The notes under the pieces are model-generated. The model was given only the letters and a program-made list of their open reading frames with translations. It was not told the origin of the DNA and made no database searches. A stretch of DNA of 42,837 nucleotides, taken from the NCBI RefSeq assembly GCF_000719475.1, contig NZ_JOGO01000052.1:1-42837 (forward strand), in the 5' to 3' direction. Below are positions 35,727-42,837 of this stretch, one piece after another. The stretch is from Streptomyces sp. NRRL F-5630 (lineage in GTDB: Bacteria; Actinomycetota; Actinomycetes; Streptomycetales; Streptomycetaceae). Made by a program: the position numbers and the translations under genes. Every line of letters begins with the position of its first letter. The stretch's first letter is position 1.

Positions 35727-37382
35727 ATGACCGCAACGCCCGAAGCCCAGGGGACGGCCCCCACTCCCGGCGGGGCTCCCACCGCCGACGCCGCCGTCGC
35801 CCGTGACTTCCATGTCTTCGACACGACCCTGCGCGACGGTGCCCAGCGCGAGGGCATCAACCTCACCGTCGCCGACAAGCTCACCATCGCCCGCCACCTC
35901 GACGACTTCGGCGTCGGCTTCATCGAGGGCGGCTGGCCGGGAGCCAACCCGCGCGACACCGAGTTCTTCGCCCGCGTCCAGGAGGAGGTCCCCTTCCGGC
36001 ACGCCCAGCTCGTCGCCTTCGGCTCCACCCGCCGCGCGCACACCAAGGCCGCCGACGACGCGCAGGTCCAGGCCCTCCTCGACTCGGGCGCCCCCGTCAT
36101 CACGCTCGTCGCCAAGTCCCACGACCGCCACGTCGAACTCGCCCTGCGCACGACGCTCGACGAGAACCTCGCGATGATCGCCGACACCGTCGCGCACCTG
36201 CGCGCCCAGGGACGCCGCGTCTTCCTCGACTGCGAGCACTTCTTCGACGGCTACCGCGAGAACCCCGCCTACGCCAAGGCCGTCGTCCGCACCGCGCACG
36301 AGGCGGGCGCCGACGTCGTCGTGCTCTGCGACACCAACGGCGGGATGCTGCCCGCGCAGATCGGCGCGATCGTGCAGACCGTCCTCGCCGACACCGGCGC
36401 GCGCCTCGGCATCCACGCGCAGGACGACACGGGCTGCGCCGTCGCCAACACCCTCGCCGCCGTCGACGCCGGCGCGACCCACGTCCAGGGCACCGCGAAC
36501 GGCTACGGCGAACGCGTCGGCAACGCCAACCTCTTCCCCGTCGTCGCCGCGCTGGAGCTGAAGTACGGGCGCAAGGTGCTCCCCGAGGGCGCGCTGCGGG
36601 AGATGACGCGCATCTCGCACGCCATCGCCGAGGTCGTGAACCTCACCCCCGCGACGCACCAGCCCTACGTCGGCGTCTCCGCCTTCGCGCACAAGGGCGG
36701 CCTCCACGCCTCCGCGATCAAGGTCGATCCCGCGCTCTACCAGCACATCGAGCCCGAACTCGTCGGCAACCGGCTGCGCATGCTCGTCTCCGACATGGCC
36801 GGTCGTGCCTCCGTCGAGCTGAAGGGCAAGGAACTCGGCATCGACCTGTCGGGCGACAGGGAACTCGTCGGCCGCGTCGTCGCGCGGGTCAAGGAGCACG
36901 AACTCAAGGGCTACAGCTACGAGGCGGCCGACGCCTCCTTCGAACTCCTGCTGCGCACCGAGGCCGAGGGCCGCGCGCCGCGCTTCTTCCGCACGGAGTC
37001 CTGGCGGGCCATCGTCGAAAACCGCCCCGACGGCAGCCACGCCAACGAGGCGACCGTGAAGCTGTGGGCCAAGGGCGAGCGCCTCGTCGCGACCGCCGAG
37101 GGCAACGGCCCCGTCAACGCGCTCGACCGCGCGCTGCGCGTCGCCCTGGAGCGCATCCACCCCGAGCTGGCCGGCTTCCGCCTCACCGACTACAAGGTGC
37201 GCATCCTGGAGGGCCGCCACGGCACCGAGTCCACGACGCGCGTCCTCATCTCCACGGGCGACGGCGTCACGGAGTGGTCCACGGTGGGCGTCGCCGACAA
37301 CGTGATCGCCGCCTCGTGGCAGGCCCTGGAGGACGCCTACACGTACGGGCTGCTGCGCGCGGGGGTCACCCCGTCCGAGTGA
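35727..37382 (+). CDS. cimA: (R)-citramalate synthase, LeuA-like
   Basis: A 551-aa enzyme of the 2-isopropylmalate/citramalate synthase family that condenses pyruvate with acetyl-CoA and opens a threonine-independent route to isoleucine. It shows FDTTLRDGAQREGINLTVADKLTIARHLDDFGVGFIEGGWPGANP, the metal-binding IHAQDDTGCAVANTLAAVDAGATHVQGTANGYGERVGNANL and FAHKGGLHASAIKVDP, and a C-terminal LeuA dimer domain (about residues 420-551) that usually mediates feedback inhibition. The pattern fits the CimA group (Leu/citramalate type 2, length 530-550) rather than LeuA. ATG 35727 has AGGAG (35712-35716). Many databases call such genes leuA; I prefer cimA at moderate to high confidence. It is preceded by a branched-chain leader peptide and terminator. 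Confidence 0.9.
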   Translation: MTATPEAQGTAPTPGGAPTADAAVARDFHVFDTTLRDGAQREGINLTVADKLTIARHLDDFGVGFIEGGWPGANPRDTEFFARVQEEVPFRHAQLVAFGSTRRAHTKAADDAQVQALLDSGAPVITLVAKSHDRHVELALRTTLDENLAMIADTVAHLRAQGRRVFLDCEHFFDGYRENPAYAKAVVRTAHEAGADVVVLCDTNGGMLPAQIGAIVQTVLADTGARLGIHAQDDTGCAVANTLAAVDAGATHVQGTANGYGERVGNANLFPVVAALELKYGRKVLPEGALREMTRISHAIAEVVNLTPATHQPYVGVSAFAHKGGLHASAIKVDPALYQHIEPELVGNRLRMLVSDMAGRASVELKGKELGIDLSGDRELVGRVVARVKEHELKGYSYEAADASFELLLRTEAEGRAPRFFRTESWRAIVENRPDGSHANEATVKLWAKGERLVATAEGNGPVNALDRALRVALERIHPELAGFRLTDYKVRILEGRHGTESTTRVLISTGDGVTEWSTVGVADNVIAASWQALEDAYTYGLLRAGVTPSE

Positions 37383-37496
37383 GGCGGGGACCGTGCGCGG
37401 GTGAGGAGTGACCCGCACGGGTGGACGAGGGAAAAGACCCGGGCCGCAAGGTGTAAAAGGAAGCTTTTGCCGCTCGGCCCGGGGCTCCCCCTCGGC

Positions 37497-37502
37497 TAGC
37501 GT
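37497..37502 (+). promoter_or_regulatory. -10 element for a leaderless membrane-protein gene
   Basis: TAGCGT (TANNNT) ends 7 nt before ATG 37510, which lacks a binding site. Upstream, AAAAG (37455-37459) and CTTTT (37464-37468) form a small AT-rich inverted repeat. Confidence 0.45.
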
Positions 37503-37509
37503 CGAACGC

Positions 37510-38835
37510 ATGAACCAGATCAGGCCGGGCCGCCCCGCGGTCGCTCTCCGGCCGGTCGCCCCCGCCCCCGCCCGTCCCCCCGCGGCGTCGGCCGCGCGCG
37601 GGCCCCGCATCCCCGTGGTCCCGGCCCCGCCGGGGCGCCGTGCCCCCGTGGGGCCCCGGCTGCTCGTGCCGCTCCTCAGCCTCCTGCTCGCCCTCGGCGC
37701 CGTCCTCGCGGCCGCCCCGGCGGCCCCGGCGGCGGACGCCGGGGTGCGGTCCGTCGCGCGGGCCCTGCGCGCCGATCCGGTGTACGTGGACCCCGCGATG
37801 CGCGCCCAGTTCTCGAAGGCGGGGGAGCGGGCGCTGGAACGGCGCATCGAGGACGGCGACCGCGCCGTCTTCATCGCCGTGCTGCCGGGCGGCAGCGGCG
37901 CTGGGCGACTCCTCGACGAGTTGCGGCGGTCGACGGGCATCGCCGGGGTCTACGCGGTACGCCTCGGCGACACCCTGGACGCGCGCGCCGACGCCGCGGT
38001 CCTGCCCGCCGAGACGGTGCGCCGCGCCGTCTCGGCGGTGCGCGGGCGGGCCCTGCCGCGCCAGCTCGACGCCTTCGTACGGCTCACGCTGCGCTCCGCG
38101 CGCGGCGCGGCCCCCGCCTCCTGGGGCCTCACCGCGGGCGACGGCAGCGGTCCGCTGATCCCGGCCCTTCTCGTCTCCGGGGCCCTCGTCCTCGTCCTCG
38201 CGGGGACCTGGGTGGTGCTGCGCCGCCGCCGGAACCGGCGTGAGCGCGCCCGCGCCGACGTGCTCGACCGACTGCGCGCCGCCGCCGAGGAGGACCTCGC
38301 CGCGTTCACGGCGCGACTCGAAGGGCTCGACTTCCATCCCGCCGAACCCGGCGCGGACGACATCCGCCGCGCCGACCACGAGCGCGCTCTCGACGCCCTC
38401 GACCAGGCCCGTTCCCTCCTCGCCGCCGTGCTCGTGCCCGCCGATCTGCGCCCCGTCACGCGTGCCCTGGCGGAGGGCGGCCACAGCCTCGCGACCCTGC
38501 GCGCCCGCCGCGCGGGCGTCCCGGTCCCCGCTCGCCGGCCCCCCTGCTTCTTCGACCCGGGCCACGGTCCTTCGGCGCACGACGTGATCTGGGCCCCGCC
38601 CGGCGCCGCGCCGCGTCCCGTCCCCGTCTGCGCCGCCGACGCCGCGCTCCTGCGCGCCGGCGAGGCCCCCGCGGCGCGCACCGTCCCCACCGTCCTGGGG
38701 CGCCGCCCCTACTGGGAGGCCGACCCCGCCTGGTGGGGGCCCTGGGCTGTCGGCTGGTACGGCGAGGACCTCGCTCCCGCCCTCCTCACCGGCACCCCCC
38801 TGGCCGCGGGCCTGCCCCACCACGCCCCGGCCTGA
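37510..38835 (+). CDS. membrane-anchored protein of unknown function
   Basis: A 441-aa protein that I do not recognise with certainty. A Pro/Ala/Arg-rich N-terminus precedes a signal-anchor helix (LLVPLLSLLLALGAVLAAAPAAPA, about residues 53-76). Then comes an extracytoplasmic domain of about 130 residues (RSVARALRADPVYVDPAMRAQF, AVFIAVLPGG, GIAGVYAVRLGDTLDA), a second helix (LIPALLVSGALVLVLAGTWVVL, about 216-237), an Arg-rich stop-transfer (RRRRNRRERARAD) and a cytoplasmic alpha-helical part ending in Cys- and Trp-rich segments (RRPYWEADPAWWGPWAVGWYG). The extracytoplasmic part recalls TPM-like domains of actinobacterial membrane proteins, but this is weak. The gene stands alone, and its start is probably leaderless. 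Confidence 0.75.
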   Translation: MNQIRPGRPAVALRPVAPAPARPPAASAARGPRIPVVPAPPGRRAPVGPRLLVPLLSLLLALGAVLAAAPAAPAADAGVRSVARALRADPVYVDPAMRAQFSKAGERALERRIEDGDRAVFIAVLPGGSGAGRLLDELRRSTGIAGVYAVRLGDTLDARADAAVLPAETVRRAVSAVRGRALPRQLDAFVRLTLRSARGAAPASWGLTAGDGSGPLIPALLVSGALVLVLAGTWVVLRRRRNRRERARADVLDRLRAAAEEDLAAFTARLEGLDFHPAEPGADDIRRADHERALDALDQARSLLAAVLVPADLRPVTRALAEGGHSLATLRARRAGVPVPARRPPCFFDPGHGPSAHDVIWAPPGAAPRPVPVCAADAALLRAGEAPAARTVPTVLGRRPYWEADPAWWGPWAVGWYGEDLAPALLTGTPLAAGLPHHAPA

Positions 38836-38860
38836 GCCCCCACGCCGCGCCGGGGCCTGA

Positions 38861-38892
38861 GGAGCCCCGCCCCCGGCCACGGCCGGGGCTCC
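38861..38892. terminator. hairpin between convergent genes
   Basis: GGAGCCCCG (38861-38869) pairs exactly with CGGGGCTCC (38884-38892). It lies between the membrane protein gene and the leftward YceI gene, in a 233-nt spacer without other features. Confidence 0.6.
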
Positions 38893-39068
38893 GGCGCCCG
38901 CCGCCTCGCGCTCACGAGCCGCCCCCCGCCCACGCCACCCGCGCCGCTGCGCGCCTCCTCCGCCCCGCCGTGCACGGGCACGACGATGCCCCCCTCGCCG
39001 TCCTCCGGCCGGGCCGGAGGGCGCCGAGAGGGGCACCGGGGCAGGGAAGCGGGGCGGCCCCGCGTCGC

Positions 39069-39674
39069 TCACGCGTTCTTGATCGCCGAGATCTCCAGCG
39101 TCAGCTTGATCTTGTCCGAGACGAGCACACCACCGGTCTCCAGGGCGGCGTTGTACGTGAGGCCCCACGCCGAGCGCAGGATCTCCGCCTTGCCCTCGAA
39201 GCCGACGCGCTCGTTGCCGAAGGGGTCCTTGGCGGAACCGTTGAACTCCAGGTCGATCGAGAGCGGCTTGGTCGTGCCGTGGATCGTGAGGTCGCCCGTG
39301 ATGCGGTACTCGTCGCCGCCGAGGGCCTCGGCGGAGGTCGAGCGGAAGGTCATCAGCGGGTGGTTCTCGACGTCGAAGAAGTCGGCGCTCTTGAGATGAC
39401 CGTCACGGTCGGGCGCGCCCGTGTCGACGCTGTCGAGCTTGACGTCGAGCGAGGCGCTAGAGCGCGCGGGGTCGGCGCCGTCGAGGTGCAGCGTGCCCTC
39501 GAAGTCCTTGAAAGAGCCCTTCACGTTGGTGACCATGGCGTGGCGCGCCGAGAAGCCGAGCGTCGAGTGCACCGGGTCGATCGTGTAGTCACCGGTCAGG
39601 GCGGCGAGGTCGGGGCTGACGGCGGCGGCCTCGGCGGGGGCGGTGTTCTCGTTCTTGCGGCCGAAGAGACCCAT
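39069..39674 (-). CDS. YceI-family lipid-binding-like protein
   Basis: A 201-aa protein of the YceI/polyisoprenoid-binding family: eight-stranded lipocalin-like barrel segments DYTIDPVHSTLGFSARHAMVTNVKGSFKDFEG, SADFFDVENHPLMTFRSTSAE, YRITGDLTIHGTTKPLSIDLEF and GFEGKAEILRSAWGLTYNAALETGGVLVSDKIKLTLEISAI. There is no signal peptide; the N-terminus (MGLFGRKNENTAPAEAAAV) is charged and disordered, so it is probably cytoplasmic, as in other Streptomyces YceI proteins. The ligand is not known. ATG 39674 has AAGGAG 6 nt upstream. The promoter and two operator-like sites upstream point to control by a MarR-type repressor, whose gene is not here. Confidence 0.92.
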   Translation of the reverse strand: MGLFGRKNENTAPAEAAAVSPDLAALTGDYTIDPVHSTLGFSARHAMVTNVKGSFKDFEGTLHLDGADPARSSASLDVKLDSVDTGAPDRDGHLKSADFFDVENHPLMTFRSTSAEALGGDEYRITGDLTIHGTTKPLSIDLEFNGSAKDPFGNERVGFEGKAEILRSAWGLTYNAALETGGVLVSDKIKLTLEISAIKNA

Positions 39675-39739
39675 GGTTGCTCCTTGGAAAACGAAGGGGG
39701 ACGAAAGAGGTCGAAAGCCCGGTTCCGCACTCCGCGGAA

Positions 39740-39792
39740 AGTTGAACTTTCAATAACACCGACAGTAGACCCATTCCGTTCAAAGTTCAACT
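39740..39792 (-). promoter_or_regulatory. yceI promoter with two MarR-type operator-like sites
   Basis: On the - strand, TTGAAC (39785-39790) and TACTGT (39762-39767) are spaced by exactly 17 nt, a very good promoter. The element GTTGAACTTTSAA occurs twice in opposite directions: 39741-39753 and its complement 39779-39791. The inner 11 bases AGTTGAACTTT and AAAGTTCAACT are exact reverse complements, with centres 42 nt apart, four turns of the helix. One copy covers the -35 box, the other lies just after the start point. TTGAA-CT-TTCAA itself is a small palindrome, as in MarR-family sites. Confidence 0.7.
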
Positions 39793-39994
39793 GCTAGCGA
39801 GGAGTGCCCGCGCGGATACATGAGGAACCGCGCTCCATGGTCACGCTTCCCCGTCCCGCCCGGCACCCGGCACGCACCCGGCGGAGTGAAGCCGGCCCCT
39901 GAGGCCCTCTGGCGCCCCGGCCGCTCCGTGCGGCACCATCACCCCTGCTCCACCGCGCCACCCCCATGACCCGACGCGTGCACAGGAGACCGCC

Positions 39995-40516
39995 TTGCCC
40001 TCCTCCACCCCCCGCCTGCGCTCCCTCCTCGCCACCGGAGCCCTGCTCGGCGCCGCCCTCTTCGCCCCCGGCGTCGGCGCGCTCGCCGCCGCCCCCGCCT
40101 TCGCCGTCGACAAGATCAGCCACGCGACCGCGACCTCGATGTTCAGCGCCTCCGGCATCACGTGGTCCTCGTCCGGCGGCTGCTCGAACCGCGACGTCTC
40201 CACCTGTACGTCCTTCGACCAGCTCAATCTCGCCACCGCTCAGGGCGCCCAGACGCTCAAGTCCGCCTCGGGCTGCGCCCTCAACATCACCGGTGGCACC
40301 GAGACGGGCCACGCCTCGGGAACGTACTCGCACTGGAACGGCTACAAGCTCGACTTCGGCAAGAACACGTGCCTGACCGGTTACGTCCAGAACACGTTCA
40401 CGTACATCGGCCTGCGCGGCGACGGCTATCCGCAGTGGCAGGCGGCCTCCGGCAACCTCTACGCCGACGAGGGGAGCCACTGGGACGTGACCTTCAAGAC
40501 CTGCGGCGGCTGCTGA
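39995..40516 (+). CDS. small secreted M15-like zinc metallopeptidase
   Basis: A 173-aa exported protein: Sec signal peptide to about residue 37 (LLATGALLGAALFAPGVGALAAAPAFA), then about 136 residues with six cysteines. The M15 (VanX/VanY/DD-carboxypeptidase) metal signature is complete: Ser112-His113 followed by six residues and Asp120 (SHWNGYKLDF), and Glu159-Gly-Ser-His162 (EGSHWDV) in which Glu would be the general base. It would cleave peptidoglycan stem peptides or other D-amino-acid peptides; that substrate is inferred from the family. It is shorter than usual M15 proteins. TTG 39995 has AGGAG (39984-39988) 6 nt upstream, with the signal peptide following. It stands alone, ending at a very strong terminator. 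Confidence 0.7.
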   Translation: MPSSTPRLRSLLATGALLGAALFAPGVGALAAAPAFAVDKISHATATSMFSASGITWSSSGGCSNRDVSTCTSFDQLNLATAQGAQTLKSASGCALNITGGTETGHASGTYSHWNGYKLDFGKNTCLTGYVQNTFTYIGLRGDGYPQWQAASGNLYADEGSHWDVTFKTCGGC

Positions 40517-40524
40517 GCCGCACC

Positions 40525-40573
40525 GCCCACGCCGTACGCGGGGCGCGCGCCACCCCCCGCGTACGGCGTGGGC
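40525..40573 (+). terminator. terminator after the M15-like gene
   Basis: Perfect 19-bp stem GCCCACGCCGTACGCGGGG (40525-40543) with its exact complement at 40555-40573 and an 11-nt loop; it begins 8 nt after the stop codon. Confidence 0.85.
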
Positions 40574-40643
40574 CGGAACCCGTGCGGCGGGACCGGACAA
40601 GGCCGCACCCCTGTGGCGCATCTCTCGCCCCAAGTCGTCGGCC

Positions 40644-40668
40644 CCTCTTGTCGGACCCCGACAAGAGG
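40644..40668. promoter_or_regulatory. 11+3+11 perfect palindrome upstream of accB
   Basis: CCTCTTGTCGG (40644-40654) and CCGACAAGAGG (40658-40668) are exact reverse complements around ACC. There is no T run after it, so a protein-binding site or RNA hairpin is more likely than a terminator. The spacer to accB (280 nt in all) holds this and the promoter element below. Confidence 0.5.
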
Positions 40669-40784
40669 TGTGTCCCTCCGAGCGGGGACGATCGGCCCCC
40701 TCCCCGTGTTTCTGTGCAAGGACACCAGGAAATGCCGCGCGAGACTGTGCGGACCCGACGGACCCTTTGCCGCGCCCGATTTCG

Positions 40785-40790
40785 TATGGT
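40785..40790 (+). promoter_or_regulatory. -10 element of accB (leaderless)
   Basis: TATGGT (TANNNT) ends 6 nt before ATG 40797, which has no ribosome binding site. A clear -35 box is not seen. Confidence 0.45.
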
Positions 40791-40796
40791 CGCTAC

Positions 40797-42392
40797 ATGA
40801 CCGTTTTGGACGAGACGCCGGACGCGACCCCGGACGAGCCCAAGGACGCCAAGGGCCGTGTGGCGGAACTGCTCGCCGTACGTGCCGAGGCGCTGCGAGG
40901 CCCCAGCGACCGGGCCACCGAGGCCCAGCACGCCAAGGGGAAGCTCACCGCGCGCGAGCGGATCGAGCTGCTCCTCGACCCCGGCTCCTTCCACGAGGTC
41001 GAGCAACTGCGGCGGCACCGCGCCACCGGCTTCGGCCTGGAGGCGAAGAAGCCCTACACGGACGGTGTGATCACCGGCTGGGGCACCGTGGACGGACGTA
41101 CCGTCTTCGTCTACGCGCACGACTTCCGGATCTTCGGCGGCGCCCTCGGCGAGGCCCACGCCGAGAAGATCCACAAGATCATGGACAAGGCCATCGCGGC
41201 CGGGGCCCCGCTCGTCTCGCTCAACGACGGCGCCGGTGCCCGCATCCAGGAAGGCGTCTCCGCGCTCGCGGGCTACGGCGGCATCTTCCAGCGCAACACC
41301 AAGGCGTCCGGCGTCATCCCGCAGATCTCCGTCATGCTCGGCCCCTGCGCGGGCGGCGCCGCCTACAGCCCGGCGCTCACCGACTTCGTCTTCATGGTCC
41401 GCGAGACCTCGCAGATGTTCATCACCGGCCCCGACGTCGTCAAGGCCGTCACCGGCGAGGAGATCACGCAGAACGGGCTCGGCGGCGCCGACGTCCACGC
41501 CGAGACCTCCGGCGTCTGCCACTTCGCGTACGACGACGAGGAGACCTGCCTCGCCGAGGTCCGCTACCTCCTCTCGCTGCTCCCGCAGAACAACCGCGAG
41601 ACGCCCCCGGCCGCCGAGAGCGAGGACCCCGCGGACCGCCGCGGCGACGTCCTCCTCGACCTCGTCCCCGCCGACGGCAACCGCCCCTACGACATGCGCA
41701 AGGTCATCGAGGAGATCGTCGACGACGGCGAGTTCCTGGAGGTCCACGAGCGCTGGGCGACCAACATCATCTGCGCCCTGAGCCGTCTCGACGGCCAGGT
41801 CGTCGGCATCATCGCCAACCAGCCGCAGTCCCTCGCGGGAGTCCTCGACATCGAGGCGAGCGAGAAGGCCGCGCGCTTCGTGCAGATGTGCGACGCCTTC
41901 AACATCCCGCTCCTCACCCTCCTGGACGTCCCCGGCTTCCTCCCGGGCGTCGACCAGGAGCACGGTGGCATCATCCGGCACGGCGCGAAGCTCCTCTACG
42001 CGTACTGCAACGCGACCGTCCCCCGGATCTCGCTGATCCTGCGGAAGGCGTACGGAGGTGCTTACATCGTCATGGACTCCCAGTCCATCGGCGCCGACCT
42101 CACCTACGCCTGGCCCACCAACGAGATCGCCGTCATGGGCGCCGAGGGCGCCGCGAACGTCATCTTCCGCCGCCAGATCGCCGCGGCCGACGACCCCGAA
42201 GCCATGCGGCAGAAGATGGTCAAGGAGTACAGGTCGGAGCTGATGCACCCGTACTACGCGGCCGAGCGCGGCCTCGTGGACGACGTCATCGACCCCGCCG
42301 AGACCCGCGAGGTGCTCATCGCCTCCTTCGCGATGCTCCGCACCAAGCACGCCGACCTCCCCTCGCGCAAGCACGGCAACCCGCCGCAGTGA
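40797..42392 (+). CDS. accB: acyl-CoA carboxylase carboxyltransferase (beta) subunit AccB
   Basis: A 531-aa carboxyltransferase that moves CO2 from biotin to acetyl-, propionyl- or butyryl-CoA, giving malonyl-, methylmalonyl- or ethylmalonyl-CoA for fatty acids and polyketides. Two crotonase-fold halves are seen: KGKLTARERIELLLDPGSF, NDGAGARIQEGVSALAGYGGIF and GPCAGGAAYSPALTDFVFM in the first, VPGFLPGVDQEHGGIIRHGAKLLYAY and RKAYGGAYIVMDSQSIGADLTYAWPTNEIAVMGAEGA in the second. The residue after GGAY is Ile424; published work on S. coelicolor found Ile here in AccB (broad use, including acetyl-CoA) and Asp in PccB (propionyl-CoA). ATG 40797 is the homology start, leaderless. The epsilon subunit gene follows. 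Confidence 0.95.
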   Translation: MTVLDETPDATPDEPKDAKGRVAELLAVRAEALRGPSDRATEAQHAKGKLTARERIELLLDPGSFHEVEQLRRHRATGFGLEAKKPYTDGVITGWGTVDGRTVFVYAHDFRIFGGALGEAHAEKIHKIMDKAIAAGAPLVSLNDGAGARIQEGVSALAGYGGIFQRNTKASGVIPQISVMLGPCAGGAAYSPALTDFVFMVRETSQMFITGPDVVKAVTGEEITQNGLGGADVHAETSGVCHFAYDDEETCLAEVRYLLSLLPQNNRETPPAAESEDPADRRGDVLLDLVPADGNRPYDMRKVIEEIVDDGEFLEVHERWATNIICALSRLDGQVVGIIANQPQSLAGVLDIEASEKAARFVQMCDAFNIPLLTLLDVPGFLPGVDQEHGGIIRHGAKLLYAYCNATVPRISLILRKAYGGAYIVMDSQSIGADLTYAWPTNEIAVMGAEGAANVIFRRQIAAADDPEAMRQKMVKEYRSELMHPYYAAERGLVDDVIDPAETREVLIASFAMLRTKHADLPSRKHGNPPQ

Positions 42393-42439
42393 GCGTCCCC
42401 GAGGCCACCCCGACCCCCTACGAAGCAGAACGGAACGAC

Positions 42440-42646
42440 ATGAGCGAGCCCGTCACCGTCGACCCCGGCCTCCTGCGCGTCGAGAAGGGCAGCGCCGAGC
42501 CCGAGGAACTCGCGGCCCTGACCGCCGTCCTCCTCGCCCGCGCCGCCGAGACCGCCGCCGCGCCCACCACCCCCCGCTCCGCCCGCGCCGGCTGGCGTCG
42601 TCTGGAGCGCGAGAACGGCTTCCACGCCCCGCACAGCTGGCGCTGA
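42440..42646 (+). CDS. accE: acyl-CoA carboxylase epsilon subunit
   Basis: A 68-aa protein whose C-terminus carries the actinobacterial epsilon-subunit signature (LRVEKGSAEPEELAALTAVLLARAA at residues about 9-34; RAGWRRLERENGFHAPHSWR at the end). It binds the beta subunit and raises the activity of the biotin-dependent carboxylase complex. Presence of this gene right after the carboxyltransferase gene supports the AccA2-AccB-AccE assignment; the alpha (biotin) subunit is not in the window. ATG 42440 is chosen. A GTG at 42389, in frame and overlapping the accB stop as GTGA, would add 17 polar residues and would imply translational coupling; both starts are possible, since the binding site before 42440 is weak. 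Confidence 0.85.
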   Translation: MSEPVTVDPGLLRVEKGSAEPEELAALTAVLLARAAETAAAPTTPRSARAGWRRLERENGFHAPHSWR

Positions 42647-42682
42647 GCCGCATAGCCGGCGCCGCTGAGCCGCCGAGAACGC

Positions 42683-42721
42683 CGAAAGGGCCCGTACTCC
42701 TCGGGAGTACGGGCCCTTTCG
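42683..42721. terminator. bidirectional terminator after accE
   Basis: Exact 18-bp stem from CGAAAGGGCCCGTACTCC (42683-42700) with its complement (42704-42721) and a 3-nt loop. AAA on one side and TTT on the other suit both convergent genes. Confidence 0.9.
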
Positions 42722-42732
42722 CGCGCGGTTCA

Positions 42733-42837
42733 TCACCGCAGGCGGGCCATGAGGGCGTGTTCGACGAGGGTGATGAGGGCGGATTTGGCGTCGGCGCGGT
42801 GGCGGGCGTCGGTGGTGATGATGGGGGTGTCGGGTCC
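42733..42837 (-). CDS. C-terminal end of a CvnD-like small GTPase (partial)
   Basis: The last 34 codons and stop of a leftward gene whose rest lies beyond the window. The visible protein is PDTPIITTDARHRADAKSALITLVEHALMARLR-like in pattern: a strand with the TTDAR segment, then a helix. The end of Streptomyces conservon (Cvn) GTP-binding proteins looks like this as I recall (DARDRDSTKAALITLVEHAL), and in S. coelicolor a conservon with cvnD1 lies just after the acc genes. G-box motifs cannot be seen in this fragment, so the call rests on the short tail and the position. Confidence 0.65.
   Translation of the reverse strand, partial: GPDTPIITTDARHRADAKSALITLVEHALMARLR

Noticed and set aside
39589..39790. 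Short - strand frames overlapping the yceI promoter
   Set aside because: They run through the promoter and operators and into the yceI start in other frames, without binding sites.

Overview
The window is chromosomal DNA of a Streptomyces or close relative. GC content is very high and third codon positions are almost all G or C. GTG and TTG starts are common, purine-rich ribosome binding sites are clear, and several genes look leaderless. The gene order (gatCAB; GGDEF-EAL gene; ilvBNC; serA; proline catabolism; leuB; ilvE; cimA; accB-accE; end of a conservon GTPase) matches, from memory, the SCO5499-SCO5541 core region of S. coelicolor. I see no tRNA, rRNA, insertion sequence, prophage or CRISPR array.

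Layout. 1-3700: gatC, gatA, a small conserved gene and gatB for the Glu-tRNA(Gln)/Asp-tRNA(Asn) amidotransferase. 3700-11400: accessory genes, namely an MMPL exporter behind a repeat/palindrome array, a GNAT acetyltransferase, a small DUF6191-like gene, a PQQ-type sugar dehydrogenase lipoprotein, an aldo/keto reductase with a low-complexity insertion, and a leaderless 2-hydroxyacid dehydrogenase. 11400-15690: a ten-helix PAS-GGDEF-EAL cyclic-di-GMP protein with a degenerate EAL domain and a long disordered tail. 16090-22120: ilvB-ilvN-ilvC, headed by a leader-peptide attenuator, then serA. 22290-29010: an orphan UDP-binding-domain protein, a PucR-type regulator divergent from proline dehydrogenase and P5C dehydrogenase, and a large acyl-CoA dehydrogenase behind a perfect operator-like palindrome. 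29010-31420: an AT-richer island, a 43-residue protein and a Tat-exported phosphoesterase. 31500-37400: leuB, ilvE, an MHS-type transporter and cimA, the last behind a second branched-chain leader peptide and terminator. 37400-42837: a membrane protein, a YceI protein under two operator-like sites, a small secreted M15-like metallopeptidase, accB-accE, and the last codons of a CvnD-like GTPase.

How the genes work together. ilvB, ilvN, ilvC, leuB, ilvE and cimA form much of the branched-chain amino acid pathway (ilvD, leuA and leuCD are not here). serA makes serine, and accB/accE make malonyl- or methylmalonyl-CoA, which uses acyl-CoA units related to branched-chain carbon flow. Two genes of the pathway, ilvB and cimA, carry leader peptides rich in Ile, Val and Leu codons, including codons that are rare here, followed by Rho-independent terminators. 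This is the signature of ribosome-mediated attenuation. The cimA attenuator, the yceI operator pair without a nearby MarR gene, the 29-nt-period palindrome array before the MMPL gene and the compact M15-like peptidase are the observations most worth following up.
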